Shown one piece after another: positions 37,516 through 46,696 of a DNA stretch of 64,000 nucleotides. Position 1 is the stretch's first letter. Every line of letters begins with the position of its first letter. Location: the NCBI GenBank assembly GCA_963849305.1, contig CAWKGV010000006.1, forward strand, positions 248,001 to 312,000, given 5' to 3'. Under the pieces are notes generated by a model. The model was not told where the DNA came from, searched no databases, and saw nothing but the letters and a program-made list of their open reading frames with translations. Made by a program: the position numbers and the translations under genes. This stretch comes from CAWKGV01 sp963849305. GTDB taxonomy: Bacteria > Pseudomonadota > Alphaproteobacteria > Acetobacterales > Acetobacteraceae.

Positions 37516-37679
37516 CACTCAATTTGGACTGCAAAGTGAGACGGAGCAGAACGGCGCCCTCGGTTGGCGCGAGCAGGGCGCTGGCGTTATCCGCCAGACC
37601 GGTCCGCATCTCGTCAGTGCGACTCGGCCTGCTCCTGCTTCACCAAGGCCGATGAGCTGAGTCCCTCAAGGGAAAGGCC

Positions 37680-37699
37680 GTTAGCCGACGTCGGCTAAC
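37680..37699. promoter_or_regulatory. perfect 20-bp palindrome upstream of the GDSL hydrolase
   Basis: GTTAGCCGAC is followed directly by its exact reverse complement GTCGGCTAAC. It lies in a 286-base gap that otherwise shows no gene, about 100 bases before the hydrolase start. A dyad without loop and without a T run fits an operator site for a dimeric regulator better than a terminator. No regulator gene is adjacent. Confidence 0.5.
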
Positions 37700-37801
37700 A
37701 CCCGCTCTTTGATCGGGCTGAACAAAATGCGGGCGTGTTATACGACCGACGTATCGACGCGCGTAACGTAGACCGTCAGACGATCACCGGGGAGGAAACT
37801 G

Positions 37802-39127
37802 ATGCTCCATGGCGCAATGAGCTTCGGGAGTGCTAGGCACCGCTGGACGGCATTCATACTCAGCAGGCGGTCATTGCTGCTCGCCGCTGCCGCGGCGATG
37901 TCGGTCACTGTGCACATTGGCTCGGCAGGAGCGCAGCCGAGAAGCGATGACTGGATCGGCACCTGGGCGGCCAGCCCGCAGCCGGTCTGGGGGCCGGATT
38001 TCCCGGTCCCGCTGAACATGCCGCGCAACCTGCGCAACCAGACTTTGCGGCAGATCGCCCATGTCAGCATCGGCGGCAACCGCGTCCGGGTGGTGTTCTC
38101 GAACGAGTATGGCGATCGCCCGATGCGGATTGGCGCGGCGCATATCGCGCTGGCCGGCAAGGGTTCGGCGATCGATCAGGCCTCGGACCGGCCGCTGACC
38201 TTCGGCGGCCAAACCGCCGTCACGGTCCCGCCCGGCGCGCCGGTCGTGAGCGACCCGGTGGACCTCGCCGTGCCTCCGGAAGGCAACTTGGCCGTCAGCC
38301 TCTTCTTGCCGGACACGACGCCGCTTTCCACGATCCACTGGGAGGGCGTGCAGACGGCCTACATTTCCGGCCCGGGCAACCACGTGTCGGAGCCGGAGAT
38401 CAAGGCTGAAAGCACGATGAAGAGCCGGGCGTTCCTGAGCGAGATCATGGTCTCCGCGACGCTTAATGCGCAGGCAATCGTCACGTTCGGCGATTCGATC
38501 ACCGACGGCGCCAACTCCACCGTGGATGCCAACCAACGCTGGCCCGACGATCTCGCGGCCCGGCTGCAAAAGGCCGGAGACAAAGAGGTAGCGGTGCTGA
38601 ACGAGGGTATCTCGGGGGCGAAAGTGCTGTCAGACCGCATGGGCGTGAATGCGCTGGCCCGCTTCGCCAACGACGTGCTGGCGCAGCCGCACGCCAGCAC
38701 AATCATTCTCATGATGGGGATCAACGACATCGGCTGGCCGCGCAGCGGGCTGGCGCCCGAAGACCGCGAGCCGACAGCGCAGCGGCTGATCGAGGCCTAC
38801 AAGCAGCTCATCGTCCGCGCGCACATGCACGGGATGCGCATCCTCGGCGCGACGCTCACGCCGTTTGAGGACGCGTTCAAGGGCGGGGCTTTCCCAGGCT
38901 ACTACACGCCGGCCAAGGAGCAGCTACGGGAAGAAGTCAATCGCTTTATCCGCAGCGGCGCTTTCGACGGCGTGATCGACTTCGACAAGGTGGTGGAGAA
39001 TCCGGCCAATCCGAAGCAGATCCGGCCGGACTACAATTCCGGCGACCACCTGCACCCGAACGATGCCGGCTATGCGGCCATGGCGGATGCGATCAATCTC
39101 GCGCTGATCGTGAAGCCCAATCACTGA
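37802..39127 (+). CDS. secreted SGNH/GDSL-family hydrolase
   Basis: This 441-residue protein has an N-terminal signal sequence with twin Arg-like start (ILSRRSLLLAAAAAMSVTV, cleavage near AGAQ). An N-terminal beta-sandwich-like region precedes the hydrolase domain, which has block I VTFGDSITDGANS (nucleophile Ser), block III LMMGINDIGWP and the catalytic Asp-His pair in DHLHPNDAGYAAMADAI. Such enzymes deacetylate or cleave esters of polysaccharides or lipids outside the cytoplasm. A GGAGG site precedes the ATG. The arrangement is single-gene. Confidence 0.92.
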   Translation: MLHGAMSFGSARHRWTAFILSRRSLLLAAAAAMSVTVHIGSAGAQPRSDDWIGTWAASPQPVWGPDFPVPLNMPRNLRNQTLRQIAHVSIGGNRVRVVFSNEYGDRPMRIGAAHIALAGKGSAIDQASDRPLTFGGQTAVTVPPGAPVVSDPVDLAVPPEGNLAVSLFLPDTTPLSTIHWEGVQTAYISGPGNHVSEPEIKAESTMKSRAFLSEIMVSATLNAQAIVTFGDSITDGANSTVDANQRWPDDLAARLQKAGDKEVAVLNEGISGAKVLSDRMGVNALARFANDVLAQPHASTIILMMGINDIGWPRSGLAPEDREPTAQRLIEAYKQLIVRAHMHGMRILGATLTPFEDAFKGGAFPGYYTPAKEQLREEVNRFIRSGAFDGVIDFDKVVENPANPKQIRPDYNSGDHLHPNDAGYAAMADAINLALIVKPNH

Positions 39128-39326
39128 TGCGGGGATTGTCAACTTAGCTTAGCTAACGAAGTCGGCGCGCAACATTCCTTCACAATCGCGGCGAATCGGC
39201 AGGCAGCAACGCTCTCGCTTGGATGCCTACGGAGGAGGGCAGCGGGACACTGCCGCTGACCCATGTGGCGATGGGCGAACACGCTTCGTCACTGATCGAC
39301 ACACGCCCCGGCGATAGGCTGGCTTC

Positions 39327-40623
39327 ATGGACGAGCGTACGGCACAGGCACAGGCATGGATACGCTTCGGTCTTGGGCGAAGCGGCACGGAGCCGGCCGC
39401 GGCCTCTCCTCGGGCGTGGCTGCGGGCGCAACTCGGCCAGCCCGACCCCGCCGCGCCTCGATCCGATGCCCAGCACCGCCGCCGGGCTGGAGGCGCTACG
39501 GGCCGACCGGCGGGACAAGCCGCCGCCGGCCCTAGCGCAGTCCGGCGCGATCTACCGCCAGGATGCCGCCGCCGCGCTGACGAACGCCCTAGTGACGCCG
39601 GCGCCGTTTCGTGAGCGGCTGGTTTGGCTCTGGGCCAACCACTTCACGGTCTCGGTCCGGCGCGGAGTTTGCGCCGGACTGATCGGCGCGTTCGTCCAGG
39701 AAGCGATTCGGCCCAATGTCACCGGGCGGTTTGGCGACATGCTGCTCGCGGTCATGCGCCACCCGGCCATGCTGCTGTATCTCGACAACGCACAATCGGT
39801 CGGTCCGGGCAGCCCAGCGGGGCGGCGCGGCCGGCGGGGGCTCAACGAAAATCTGGCGCGCGAGTGCCTGGAGCTGCACACGGTGAGTTCGGCCGCCGGC
39901 TACACGCAGGCCGATGTCACCAGCTTCGCCAAAGTGCTCACCGGCTGGTCAATTGACCTCGACCAAACGCCGCCCGGATTCCGCTTCCGCCGCCGCGCTC
40001 ATGAGCCGGGCGAGCAGACGCTGATGGGACGGAGCTTCCCGCCCGGCGAAGCGGGTGGGATGGCGGCCCTGGCGTTCCTGGCGGACCATCCCGCGACCCA
40101 TCGTCACCTGGCGACGAAGCTGGTTCGGCATTTCACCGCCGATGACCCAGCTCCGAACGCGGCGCGCCGGATAGAAAGCGTGCTGCGCGACACGCGCGGC
40201 GATCTCGGTGCCGCCGCTTCGGCGCTGGTCGAGTTGGACGCGGCTTGGCGGCCCATCACCAAGCTGCGCGCGCCGCAGGAGTTCGTCCTCGCGTGCCTGC
40301 GCGCGCTGGCAATCCTGAGTGTTCCGCCGCAGCCGACGCTGGGAGTGCTGACACTGCTGGGTCAGCCGGTTTGGGCGGCGCCGCAACCGGACGGCTGGCC
40401 GGACCGGGCCACCGATTGGGCTTCCCCCGAAGCGATGATGCGGCGGATCGACTTCACCTACGCCCTCGCCGGGCGGGTCGGCCCTCAGGATGCGGCGGCG
40501 ATCGGCGAGGCTGCACTCGGCCCGCTGCTGCGCCCGGCCACGCGCGACGCGCTCCGCCGGGCCGGATCGCGCCGCGAAGCGCTCGCGCTACTCTTCTCTT
40601 CCCCCGAGTTCCAGAGGCGCTGA
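39327..40623 (+). pseudogene. DUF1800 domain protein, one-base frameshift near the N-terminus
   Basis: The natural start is ATG 39327 (MDERTAQAQAWIRFGLGRSG). After about 40 residues the frame breaks at a run of four C (39446-39449); removing one base joins it to RLDPMPSTAAGLEALRADRR and the rest of the protein. The remainder shows the DUF1800 hallmarks: RERLVWLWANHFTVSVRRGV, AMLLYLDNAQSVGPGS, GLNENLARECLELHTVSSAA, YTQADVTSFAKVLTGWSID. The ORF end overlaps the ATG of the DUF1501 gene by one base. DUF1800 and DUF1501 proteins are nearly always paired; the function is unknown. Total length is 3n+1, so a single insertion explains it. Confidence 0.82.
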
Positions 40624-41831
40624 TGAAGCCCTTCCGGCCTCACCTCTCCCGGCGCGCGGCGTTGCTCGGCCTCGGTTCGGCGGTCACGCTGGCTTCGGTT
40701 GAAGGCCCCGCCTCGCTGGCCCTGGCGGCAGCTCCGACCCAGAATCGCTTTGTGGTGGTGATCCTGCGCGGCGCGCTCGACGGGATGGCGGCGGTCGTCC
40801 CTTACGGCGACCCGGGGCTGGCCGCCCTGCGCGGCGAGATCGTCCCGCCAGCGCCCACCGAGGCAGTCGGGCTGCTGGATCTTGGCGGCTTCTATGGCCT
40901 GCACCCGGCGCTCGTCGGGCTGCACGACATGTACGGCTCGGGCGAACTGCTCGCGATCCACGCGGTCGCAGGGCCGTATCGCGTGCGAAGCCATTTCGAA
41001 GCCCAGGACTATCTGGAGAGCGGCGCCGATCATCGGATGACGAGCGGCTGGCTGAACCGCGCCGTAGCGGCTTTGCCGCCAGCCGGCCTCAAGCTCGAGG
41101 GCGACGGGATGGCGATCGGCGTCGCGGTGCCGTTGCTGCTGCGTGGCTCCGCGCGGGTCGGAAGCTGGGCGCCCGCCGGTATGGCGGTCGCCACACCTGA
41201 TCTTTACGCCCGGATCGCCGCCCTGGCCGTCGCTGACCGGGTGATCGGCCCTGCCATCGCTCAGGGAATGCGCGAACGCGGGTTCAGCGCCGAGGCGCTG
41301 GCCGGCGCCACGCCGACGCCGGAGCGGAACGCCTTCCCCGCGCTGGCCGCGGCGGCTGGCGAGATGTTGCGCCGCCCCGACGGGCCGCGCGTTGCCGCGC
41401 TCGAGATCGGCGGCTGGGACACCCATGCGGCGCAGGCCGAGCGGTTGACCGCCGCGCTGCGCCAGCTCGACGCGGGGCTGTCGGCTCTCAAGGCGTCGCT
41501 CGGCCCGGCCTGGCGGCAGACGGTGGTTCTGGCCATGACCGAGTTCGGCCGCACCGCGCGGGTGAACGGTACCAGGGGCACCGACCACGGTACCGGGACG
41601 GTGGCCTTCGTGCTCGGCGGCGCGGTCGCGGGAGGGCGGGTGCTGGCCGACTGGCCCGGCCTCGGCCCGGCCCGGTTGCTGGAGAACCGCGACCTGCGGC
41701 CCACCGCCGATCTGCGCTCGATCGCTAAGGGTCTGCTGGCGCAACATTTCGGGCTCGGAGCCGCCGCGCTCGACCACGTGTTCCCCGACAGCGGCGCTGC
41801 GGCGCCTGCGCGGGGCCTGATCCGGACCTGA
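40623..41831 (+). CDS. DUF1501 domain-containing exported protein
   Basis: The 402-residue protein starts with a twin-arginine-like signal (HLSRRAALLGLGSAVTLAS) and has RFVVVILRGALDGMAAVVPY, GLHPALVGLHDMYGSGELLA, VRSHFEAQDYLESG, EIGGWDTHAAQAERL and MTEFGRTARVNGTRGTDHGT, all typical of DUF1501, a family related to alkaline-phosphatase-like/sulfatase folds. Metal-ligand-like Asp and His residues are present. It overlaps the DUF1800 stop by one base. The pair is thought to work outside the cytoplasm, but no substrate is known. Confidence 0.9.
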   Translation: MKPFRPHLSRRAALLGLGSAVTLASVEGPASLALAAAPTQNRFVVVILRGALDGMAAVVPYGDPGLAALRGEIVPPAPTEAVGLLDLGGFYGLHPALVGLHDMYGSGELLAIHAVAGPYRVRSHFEAQDYLESGADHRMTSGWLNRAVAALPPAGLKLEGDGMAIGVAVPLLLRGSARVGSWAPAGMAVATPDLYARIAALAVADRVIGPAIAQGMRERGFSAEALAGATPTPERNAFPALAAAAGEMLRRPDGPRVAALEIGGWDTHAAQAERLTAALRQLDAGLSALKASLGPAWRQTVVLAMTEFGRTARVNGTRGTDHGTGTVAFVLGGAVAGGRVLADWPGLGPARLLENRDLRPTADLRSIAKGLLAQHFGLGAAALDHVFPDSGAAAPARGLIRT

Positions 41832-41876
41832 GAGCGCCTGGCTAGACCGCCACGATCCAGGCGTGTATCGCCGCGC

Positions 41877-42992
41877 ATGACCGAAGGCACAACCGCGCGC
41901 CTGGTAGCGACTTATCGCGTGCGGTCTGACGCGCGCAACATCGCCGGACGCGCCCAGGCGATCGCGGTCGAGCAAAGCGTCGAGATGCCGCTGGAGGCGA
42001 TCGACAACTCGCGCGTCCTGGCCGAGATCGTCGGACGGGTGGAGGCGATCGACGACCTTGGGGGCGGCATGTTCGAGGTGCGGATCGGCCTCGCGGTCGC
42101 CACCATCGGCGCCGATGCCGGCCAGCTCATGAACATGGCCTTCGGCAACACGTCGCTGCACGACGACGTGGTGCTGCGCGACCTTGAGCTGCCGGCGGAG
42201 CCGGCCGCCAGGTTCGGCGGGCCGCGCCACGGGATCGCCGGACTGCGGGCGCGGGTTGGCGCGCACGGGCGGGCGCTCACCTGCTCGGCGCTGAAGCCGC
42301 AGGGCTTGCCCCCGGAGCGGCTCGCGGAGCTGGCGGAGCGGCTCGCGCGCGGCGGGCTCGATTTCATCAAGGACGATCACGGCCTGGCCGACCAGACTTA
42401 TTCACCGTTCGCCGCCCGGATCGCGGTCTGCGCCGCCGCCGTACGCCGGGCCGCCGCCGCGACCGGCCACCCGACACGCTACGCCCCCAGCCTGTCGGGC
42501 AGCCTGGACGACATGCGGCGTCAGGCGCGCGCCGCCCGCGACGTGGGGATCGACACCGTCCTGGTCGCGCCGATGCTGGCGGGGTTTGCCACCCTGCAAG
42601 CGCTAGTCCGCGATTGCCCGGACATGGCCGTGATCGCGCATCCGAGTCTGGGCGGGGCGGCTCGCATCGCGCCCGAGCTGCTGATCGGCAAGCTGTTCCC
42701 GCTGCTCGGGGCCGACGCGGTCATCTTCCCCAACCACGGCGGGCGGTTCGGCTACACGCCACTGACCTGCCGCCGCTTGGCGGAGCAGGCCCGGCGCCCC
42801 GCGCACGGCCAGCGCCCGAGCTTGCCGGTGCCGGCCGGGGGGATGGCGCTCGCCCGCGTGCCGGAGATGCTTGATTTCTACGGAAGGGACGCAATGTTGC
42901 TGATCGGCGGCAGCCTGCTCGCCGCGCGCGAGCGGATCAGCGAAGCGGCCGCGGCCTTTGTGGGCGCGGTTGCCGGTTATCCGTACCGGTAG
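41877..42992 (+). CDS. RuBisCO-like protein (form IV large-subunit homologue)
   Basis: The 371-residue protein aligns with RuBisCO large chains: ALKPQGLPPERLAELAERLA corresponds to the catalytic loop with Lys175, and GGLDFIKDDHGLADQTYSPF to the carbamylated-Lys region (Lys201, Asp203), where Glu204 is replaced by His. VIAHPSLGG and VIFPNHGGRFGYTPL follow. True carboxylases need Glu204 and loop-6 Lys, so this is not a CO2-fixing enzyme. In Rhodospirillum rubrum a form IV protein isomerises 5-methylthioribulose-1-phosphate, and a cupin acts next. Here a cupin gene follows five bases later, which supports the same role by context. Confidence 0.88.
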   Translation: MTEGTTARLVATYRVRSDARNIAGRAQAIAVEQSVEMPLEAIDNSRVLAEIVGRVEAIDDLGGGMFEVRIGLAVATIGADAGQLMNMAFGNTSLHDDVVLRDLELPAEPAARFGGPRHGIAGLRARVGAHGRALTCSALKPQGLPPERLAELAERLARGGLDFIKDDHGLADQTYSPFAARIAVCAAAVRRAAAATGHPTRYAPSLSGSLDDMRRQARAARDVGIDTVLVAPMLAGFATLQALVRDCPDMAVIAHPSLGGAARIAPELLIGKLFPLLGADAVIFPNHGGRFGYTPLTCRRLAEQARRPAHGQRPSLPVPAGGMALARVPEMLDFYGRDAMLLIGGSLLAARERISEAAAAFVGAVAGYPYR

Positions 42993-42996
42993 GGCC

Positions 42997-43455
42997 ATGC
43001 GATCGGAACAGATAGACAATTTGCGCGCGCACCAGGACCAGTTTCGCTGGGACGGTGTCGAGCTGCGCCCCTACAAGGATGAGGGTGCTGCACCCTTCAG
43101 GGCGATCTCCCGCCAGGTGCTGTTCGCCGATCCGTCGCTTGGCTGCGAGTTGCGCTACTTCGAAGTCGGACCGGGCGGGCACTCGACCTTGGAGCGGCAC
43201 GAGCACGTCCACGCCGTGATGATCCTGCGCGGCCGGGGACGCTGTTTGATCGGTGAGCGGGTGCGCGACGTGCGGCCGTTCGATTTGGTGACGATTCCCT
43301 CCTGGTCCTGGCACCAGTTCCGCGCCTCGGGCGCCGAACCGCTCGGCTTCCTATGCATGGTCAATGCCGCGCGCGACCGGCCGGGGCTGCCCACGGATCA
43401 GGAGCTTGCGGCCCTCGCCGCGCAGCCGGAGGTCGCGGCCTTTCTAGCCAGTTGA
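42997..43455 (+). CDS. cupin-domain protein next to the RuBisCO-like gene
   Basis: The 152-residue protein has a single cupin barrel with metal-ligand residues in ERHEHVHAVMILRGRGRCLI (motif 1, His-x-His with following Glu region) and PSWSWHQFRASG (motif 2 His). In R. rubrum the cupin beside the RuBisCO-like gene is a methylthioxylulose-5-phosphate sulfurylase releasing methanethiol and giving deoxyxylulose phosphate. The start is ATG 42997, five bases after the upstream stop. The assignment is by neighbourhood and fold; the substrate is inferred. Confidence 0.8.
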   Translation: MRSEQIDNLRAHQDQFRWDGVELRPYKDEGAAPFRAISRQVLFADPSLGCELRYFEVGPGGHSTLERHEHVHAVMILRGRGRCLIGERVRDVRPFDLVTIPSWSWHQFRASGAEPLGFLCMVNAARDRPGLPTDQELAALAAQPEVAAFLAS

Positions 43456-43489
43456 TATGGCTAGGCCCGCAACCAGCCCGCTGGGGAAC

Positions 43490-43762
43490 CTATTTAGCGA
43501 CGTGCGAGCCGCTACCTGACCCGGTGCTTGGGCCGTTAGCGGACGCCGTGCCGCTGCTCGTGCCCGCGTTTTCGCTCGATCCTGTCGCCATTCCAGTTGG
43601 GATATTGGGTCTGTTCGTCTCCCCGGGAGTGGCGCCAGGTTCAGTCGCACCGACTTTGGGGTGGGTTTCCTTTTCCGCCTTCGAGCCTTGGGCGAATGCC
43701 AACCCCGCCGCCGACGTCAGCAGCACGGTCGTAAACCCCACCAAACGAATGCGCTTCCACAT
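43490..43762 (-). CDS. small secreted Ser/Thr/Gly-rich protein
   Basis: A 90-residue protein with a clear signal peptide (RLVGFTTVLLTSAAGLAFAQ; cleavage after AFA) and a low-complexity mature part rich in Gly, Ser, Thr and Pro (NRPNIPTGMATGSSENAGTS). No domain is recognised. It is on the minus strand opposite a hydrolase pair and is probably periplasmic. Confidence 0.6.
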   Translation of the reverse strand: MWKRIRLVGFTTVLLTSAAGLAFAQGSKAEKETHPKVGATEPGATPGETNRPNIPTGMATGSSENAGTSSGTASANGPSTGSGSGSHVAK

Positions 43763-43832
43763 GATCCAGAGCCTCCTGTTCGCCCGACCCCAACGCGACG
43801 GGCTCTGTGTTGATGCGGCTGGCACGGAGATG

Positions 43833-44756
43833 TCATTGCGACCAGGCAGGTTGTCCGGCTCGGGCCACCTCCGCTCGGTGGAGGTGCTGGGCGAACCAGT
43901 CCGCCGCCGGCTTGGCGGCGGCCGTGAAGTCCAGACCGTGCCCGCCCGATAAGGTAACCAGCTGTTTGGGCGCCCGTACTCGCTCATAGGCGGCCAGTGC
44001 CTGATCGGCAAGCGTCAGGTGGTCTCCGACGGCCACGATCATCAGCAGCGGCGTCGGGCCGATAGCGCCGATATAGCTGCCCGGCTCGTATTCGATGAAC
44101 ATCTCGATCGAGCGCAGCGTCACTTCGTTGCGCCACGCGGGGGCACGGTCCCGGGCGGCTTCGGTGAACCAGAGGCAGTAATCCGGGCTGGGCACTCCGC
44201 TCGGCGCCGGCCCCGCGGGCACGATCGGGATCATGGCGGGCGGCTTGCCGGCATGGCGGGCGCGGCGGTCCTGGTCGAACATCCGTCGCAGGCCTTCCAG
44301 CCGGTCGGGGCGGATCAGCCGCCGCGCGTTCTCGCTGCCGCTGATCAGCGGCACCTGCGAGACCACGCATCTCACCCGTCGGTCAATTGCTCCGACCACG
44401 AGCACATGTCCGCCGCTGTAACTCGTTCCCCAGACGCCGATCCGCTCCGGGTCCGTCTCCTCCAGCGTCCCGGCGAATGTGATCGCGTCGCGGTAGTCGC
44501 GCACCTGCTGCCAGGGGTCGATCTCCAAGCGGGGCTCTCCGTCGCTGGCGCCAAAATTGCGATTGTCGAACACCAACGATGCCAGCCCGGCTTCGGCGAA
44601 CACCTCCGCGAACCGGTCGAGATACATCTCCTTCACGGCCGAGAAGCCGTGCGCCATCACGATGGTCGGAACCCTGCCGCCGCGCGAGTCCGGGACATAA
44701 TGCCAGCCACGCAGCATCACGCCGTCGCCGGTCTTGAACTCAACGTCGTTGCGCAT
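43833..44756 (-). CDS. alpha/beta hydrolase (CocE-like), downstream paralogue
   Basis: The 307-residue protein has PTIVMAHGFSAVKEMYLDRF (oxyanion region), VFDNRNFGASDGEPRLEID, the nucleophile segment GVWGTSYSGGHVLVVGA and the catalytic His in VTLSGGHGLDF. The nucleophile motif is G-T-S-Y-S-G, as in CocE/NonD-type hydrolases. Its sequence is closely similar to the gene at 44845-45759, and the two are tandem duplicates on the minus strand. The substrate is unknown; ester or amide hydrolysis is likely. Confidence 0.86.
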   Translation of the reverse strand: MRNDVEFKTGDGVMLRGWHYVPDSRGGRVPTIVMAHGFSAVKEMYLDRFAEVFAEAGLASLVFDNRNFGASDGEPRLEIDPWQQVRDYRDAITFAGTLEETDPERIGVWGTSYSGGHVLVVGAIDRRVRCVVSQVPLISGSENARRLIRPDRLEGLRRMFDQDRRARHAGKPPAMIPIVPAGPAPSGVPSPDYCLWFTEAARDRAPAWRNEVTLRSIEMFIEYEPGSYIGAIGPTPLLMIVAVGDHLTLADQALAAYERVRAPKQLVTLSGGHGLDFTAAAKPAADWFAQHLHRAEVARAGQPAWSQ

Positions 44757-44844
44757 CCCCTGGGTCCGTCGTCAGTGCCGATCGCGATACAACGACGGCT
44801 CTCGGTGGGCCGTTCCTTTGGATTCACCTGCCGGCAGGGCGGGC

Positions 44845-45759
44845 TTAACCAGCCCGCGTCTGCACCAGATGGCGGGCGAACCACTCCGCCGCCGGCTTGG
44901 AGGCGCTGTCGAAATCCGCGACGTAGGCATCGAAATGGCCGCCCGAGAGGGTGACGAGCCGCTTGGGCGCCAGCGCACGCTCATAGGCGGTTAGCGCCTG
45001 ATCGGCCACGGTCAGGTGATCGCCGAGTGCGACGATCATCATCAGCGGCGTCGGGCTGATGAAGCCGATATAGCTGCCAGGCTCATATTCGGTGAACATC
45101 TCGATCGAGCGGAGGGTGACCTCGTTGCGCCACGAGGGGGCGCGGGTCCGGCCGGTTTCGGTGAACCATCGCCACGAATCCGAGGTCGGCAGCGCCGCCG
45201 GTGCCGCCTGATCCTCGGCCACCACCGGGATCATGGCCGGCGGCTGGCCGTGGTAGCGGGCACGACGGTCCTGGTCGAACATCTTGTGCAGGCCGGCGAT
45301 GTTGTCGGATCGGATCAGCCGCCGCGCATTCTCGTGGCCGCTGATCAGCGGCACTTGCGACACCACGCACCGCACGCGCCGGTCGGTCGCGCCGAGCACG
45401 AGCACATGCCCGCCGCTGTAGCTCGACCCCCAGACGCCGATCCGCTCCGGGTCCGTCTCCTCCAGTGTCTCGGTGAAGGTGATCGCGTCGCGGTAGTCGC
45501 GCACCTGCTGCCAGGGGTCGATCTCCTGGCGGGGCTCGCCGTCGCTGGCGCCGAAATTGCGGTTGTCGAACACCAGCGATGTCAGCCCGGCTTGCGCGAA
45601 CGCTTCCGCGAAGCGGTCGAGGTACATCTCCTTCACGGCCGAGAAGCCGTGCGCCATCACCACTGTCGGCGCCCGCCCGGCGCGCTCCTGCGGAACATAA
45701 TGCCAGCCGCGCAGCATCACGCCGTCGCCGGTCTTGAACTGAACATCCTTGCGCATCAT
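44845..45759 (-). CDS. alpha/beta hydrolase (CocE-like), upstream paralogue
   Basis: The 304-residue protein mirrors its neighbour: KTGDGVMLRGWHYVPQERAG, VMAHGFSAVKEMYLDRFAEA, GVWGSSYSGGHVLVLGATDR and a catalytic His in VTLSGGHFDAYV. It differs mainly in the linker residues after the core and in a slightly longer loop before the C-terminal His. It lies 88 bases upstream of its paralogue, so the two may share a promoter region and arose by tandem duplication. Confidence 0.86.
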   Translation of the reverse strand: MMRKDVQFKTGDGVMLRGWHYVPQERAGRAPTVVMAHGFSAVKEMYLDRFAEAFAQAGLTSLVFDNRNFGASDGEPRQEIDPWQQVRDYRDAITFTETLEETDPERIGVWGSSYSGGHVLVLGATDRRVRCVVSQVPLISGHENARRLIRSDNIAGLHKMFDQDRRARYHGQPPAMIPVVAEDQAAPAALPTSDSWRWFTETGRTRAPSWRNEVTLRSIEMFTEYEPGSYIGFISPTPLMMIVALGDHLTVADQALTAYERALAPKRLVTLSGGHFDAYVADFDSASKPAAEWFARHLVQTRAG

Positions 45760-45816
45760 CCACCCTCCCGGTGCTTGAAACTCGTTGTTGGTTCCGTGCC
45801 GCTCTCGTCGTCTAGC

Positions 45817-46573
45817 CTACCGTCGAGCTGCTACCAGCAGAAACATCGGTCGCTCGCGCTCCTCGGCCAGCTCCGGCTTGGCTACGATCTGGTCGTCTGT
45901 TGGCCCCCATTCCTCAACCTGGGAGATCGTGAACCCGAGGCGGATCAGCAGATTGAGGGTCGTCCCGATGGTGCGGTGCTGCTTGATGACCCCCTTGGCA
46001 AGCCAATCCGTCGTGCGCGGGCCTTCCATCTGATAGCTATCGACGGGCCACGTCTTATGGCCATCCGCATCGACAAACCATCGCTGATGCGTCGGCGCCA
46101 TGTAGATTGGATGCTCGATCGAGAAGATCAGGCTCCCGCCGGGGACGAGGGCGCGGTGCACAGTCTCGAACAGGCCGGCCAGATTTTCGACGTAGTGTAA
46201 CGCGAGCGAGCTGTGGGCGAGATCAAAGGATGCCTCCGGCAAATCGAGCTGTTCTAAATCGGCTCTGGCGTACGTGATCGCGGCATCCGAGGTGGCCGTG
46301 ATCGCGGCATCCGAGGTGGCGCCGTTGGCTCGCCAGCATGTTCTCGGAAACGTCAAGTCCAAGCACCTGCCTAGCTCCTTGCTCGCGCGCCCAACGGCAA
46401 AACCAGCCGAAGCCGCAGCCAAGGTCCACGATCGTGAGGCCATGCAGGTTGGGAAGCAGACCCCGCAGTGCTGGCCATTCCGGTGCCCCGACCAGCCCTT
46501 CAACCGACCGGTCCAACTGACTGTAGCCCTCGAAGAATTCCGGGCGGTCATAGACATTCTGCGTCATCGTCAT
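45817..46573 (-). pseudogene. class I SAM-dependent methyltransferase, frameshifted and with a 24-bp duplication
   Basis: The frame from ATG 46573 gives MTMTQNVYDRPEFFEGYSQL and motif I IVDLGCGFGWFCRWAREQG with motif II VLGLDVSENMLA, then breaks near 46329. One extra base there explains the shift; the next frame continues ANGATSDAAIT, a second ATSDAAIT, YARADLEQLDLPEASFDLAH and on to LVPGGSLIFSIEHP. The repeated octapeptide comes from a tandem 24-bp duplication at 46273-46320. The core suggests a ubiquinone/menaquinone-type or small-molecule methyltransferase. The rest of the protein is normal, so loss is recent or an error. Confidence 0.78.
46273..46320. repeat. tandem 24-bp duplication inside the methyltransferase gene
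   Basis: CGTGATCGCGGCATCCGAGG plus TGGC is repeated twice without a gap. It adds eight codons in frame. Confidence 0.9.
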
Positions 46574-46696
46574 GCTCTCCATCCGTTCACCGGGTGGACG
46601 TTGCATCATGCGGGAACGTTGAGGGTCAGCCTTCGGACCCTTGCTAACATTCGGTGCCGATCGCATAAAACTAGTGGTAATCGAACGAGGGACAAC

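Noticed and set aside
40485..42380. 631-codon minus-strand open frame
   Set aside because: Lies over DUF1501 and the RuBisCO-like gene, both strongly recognised on the plus strand.
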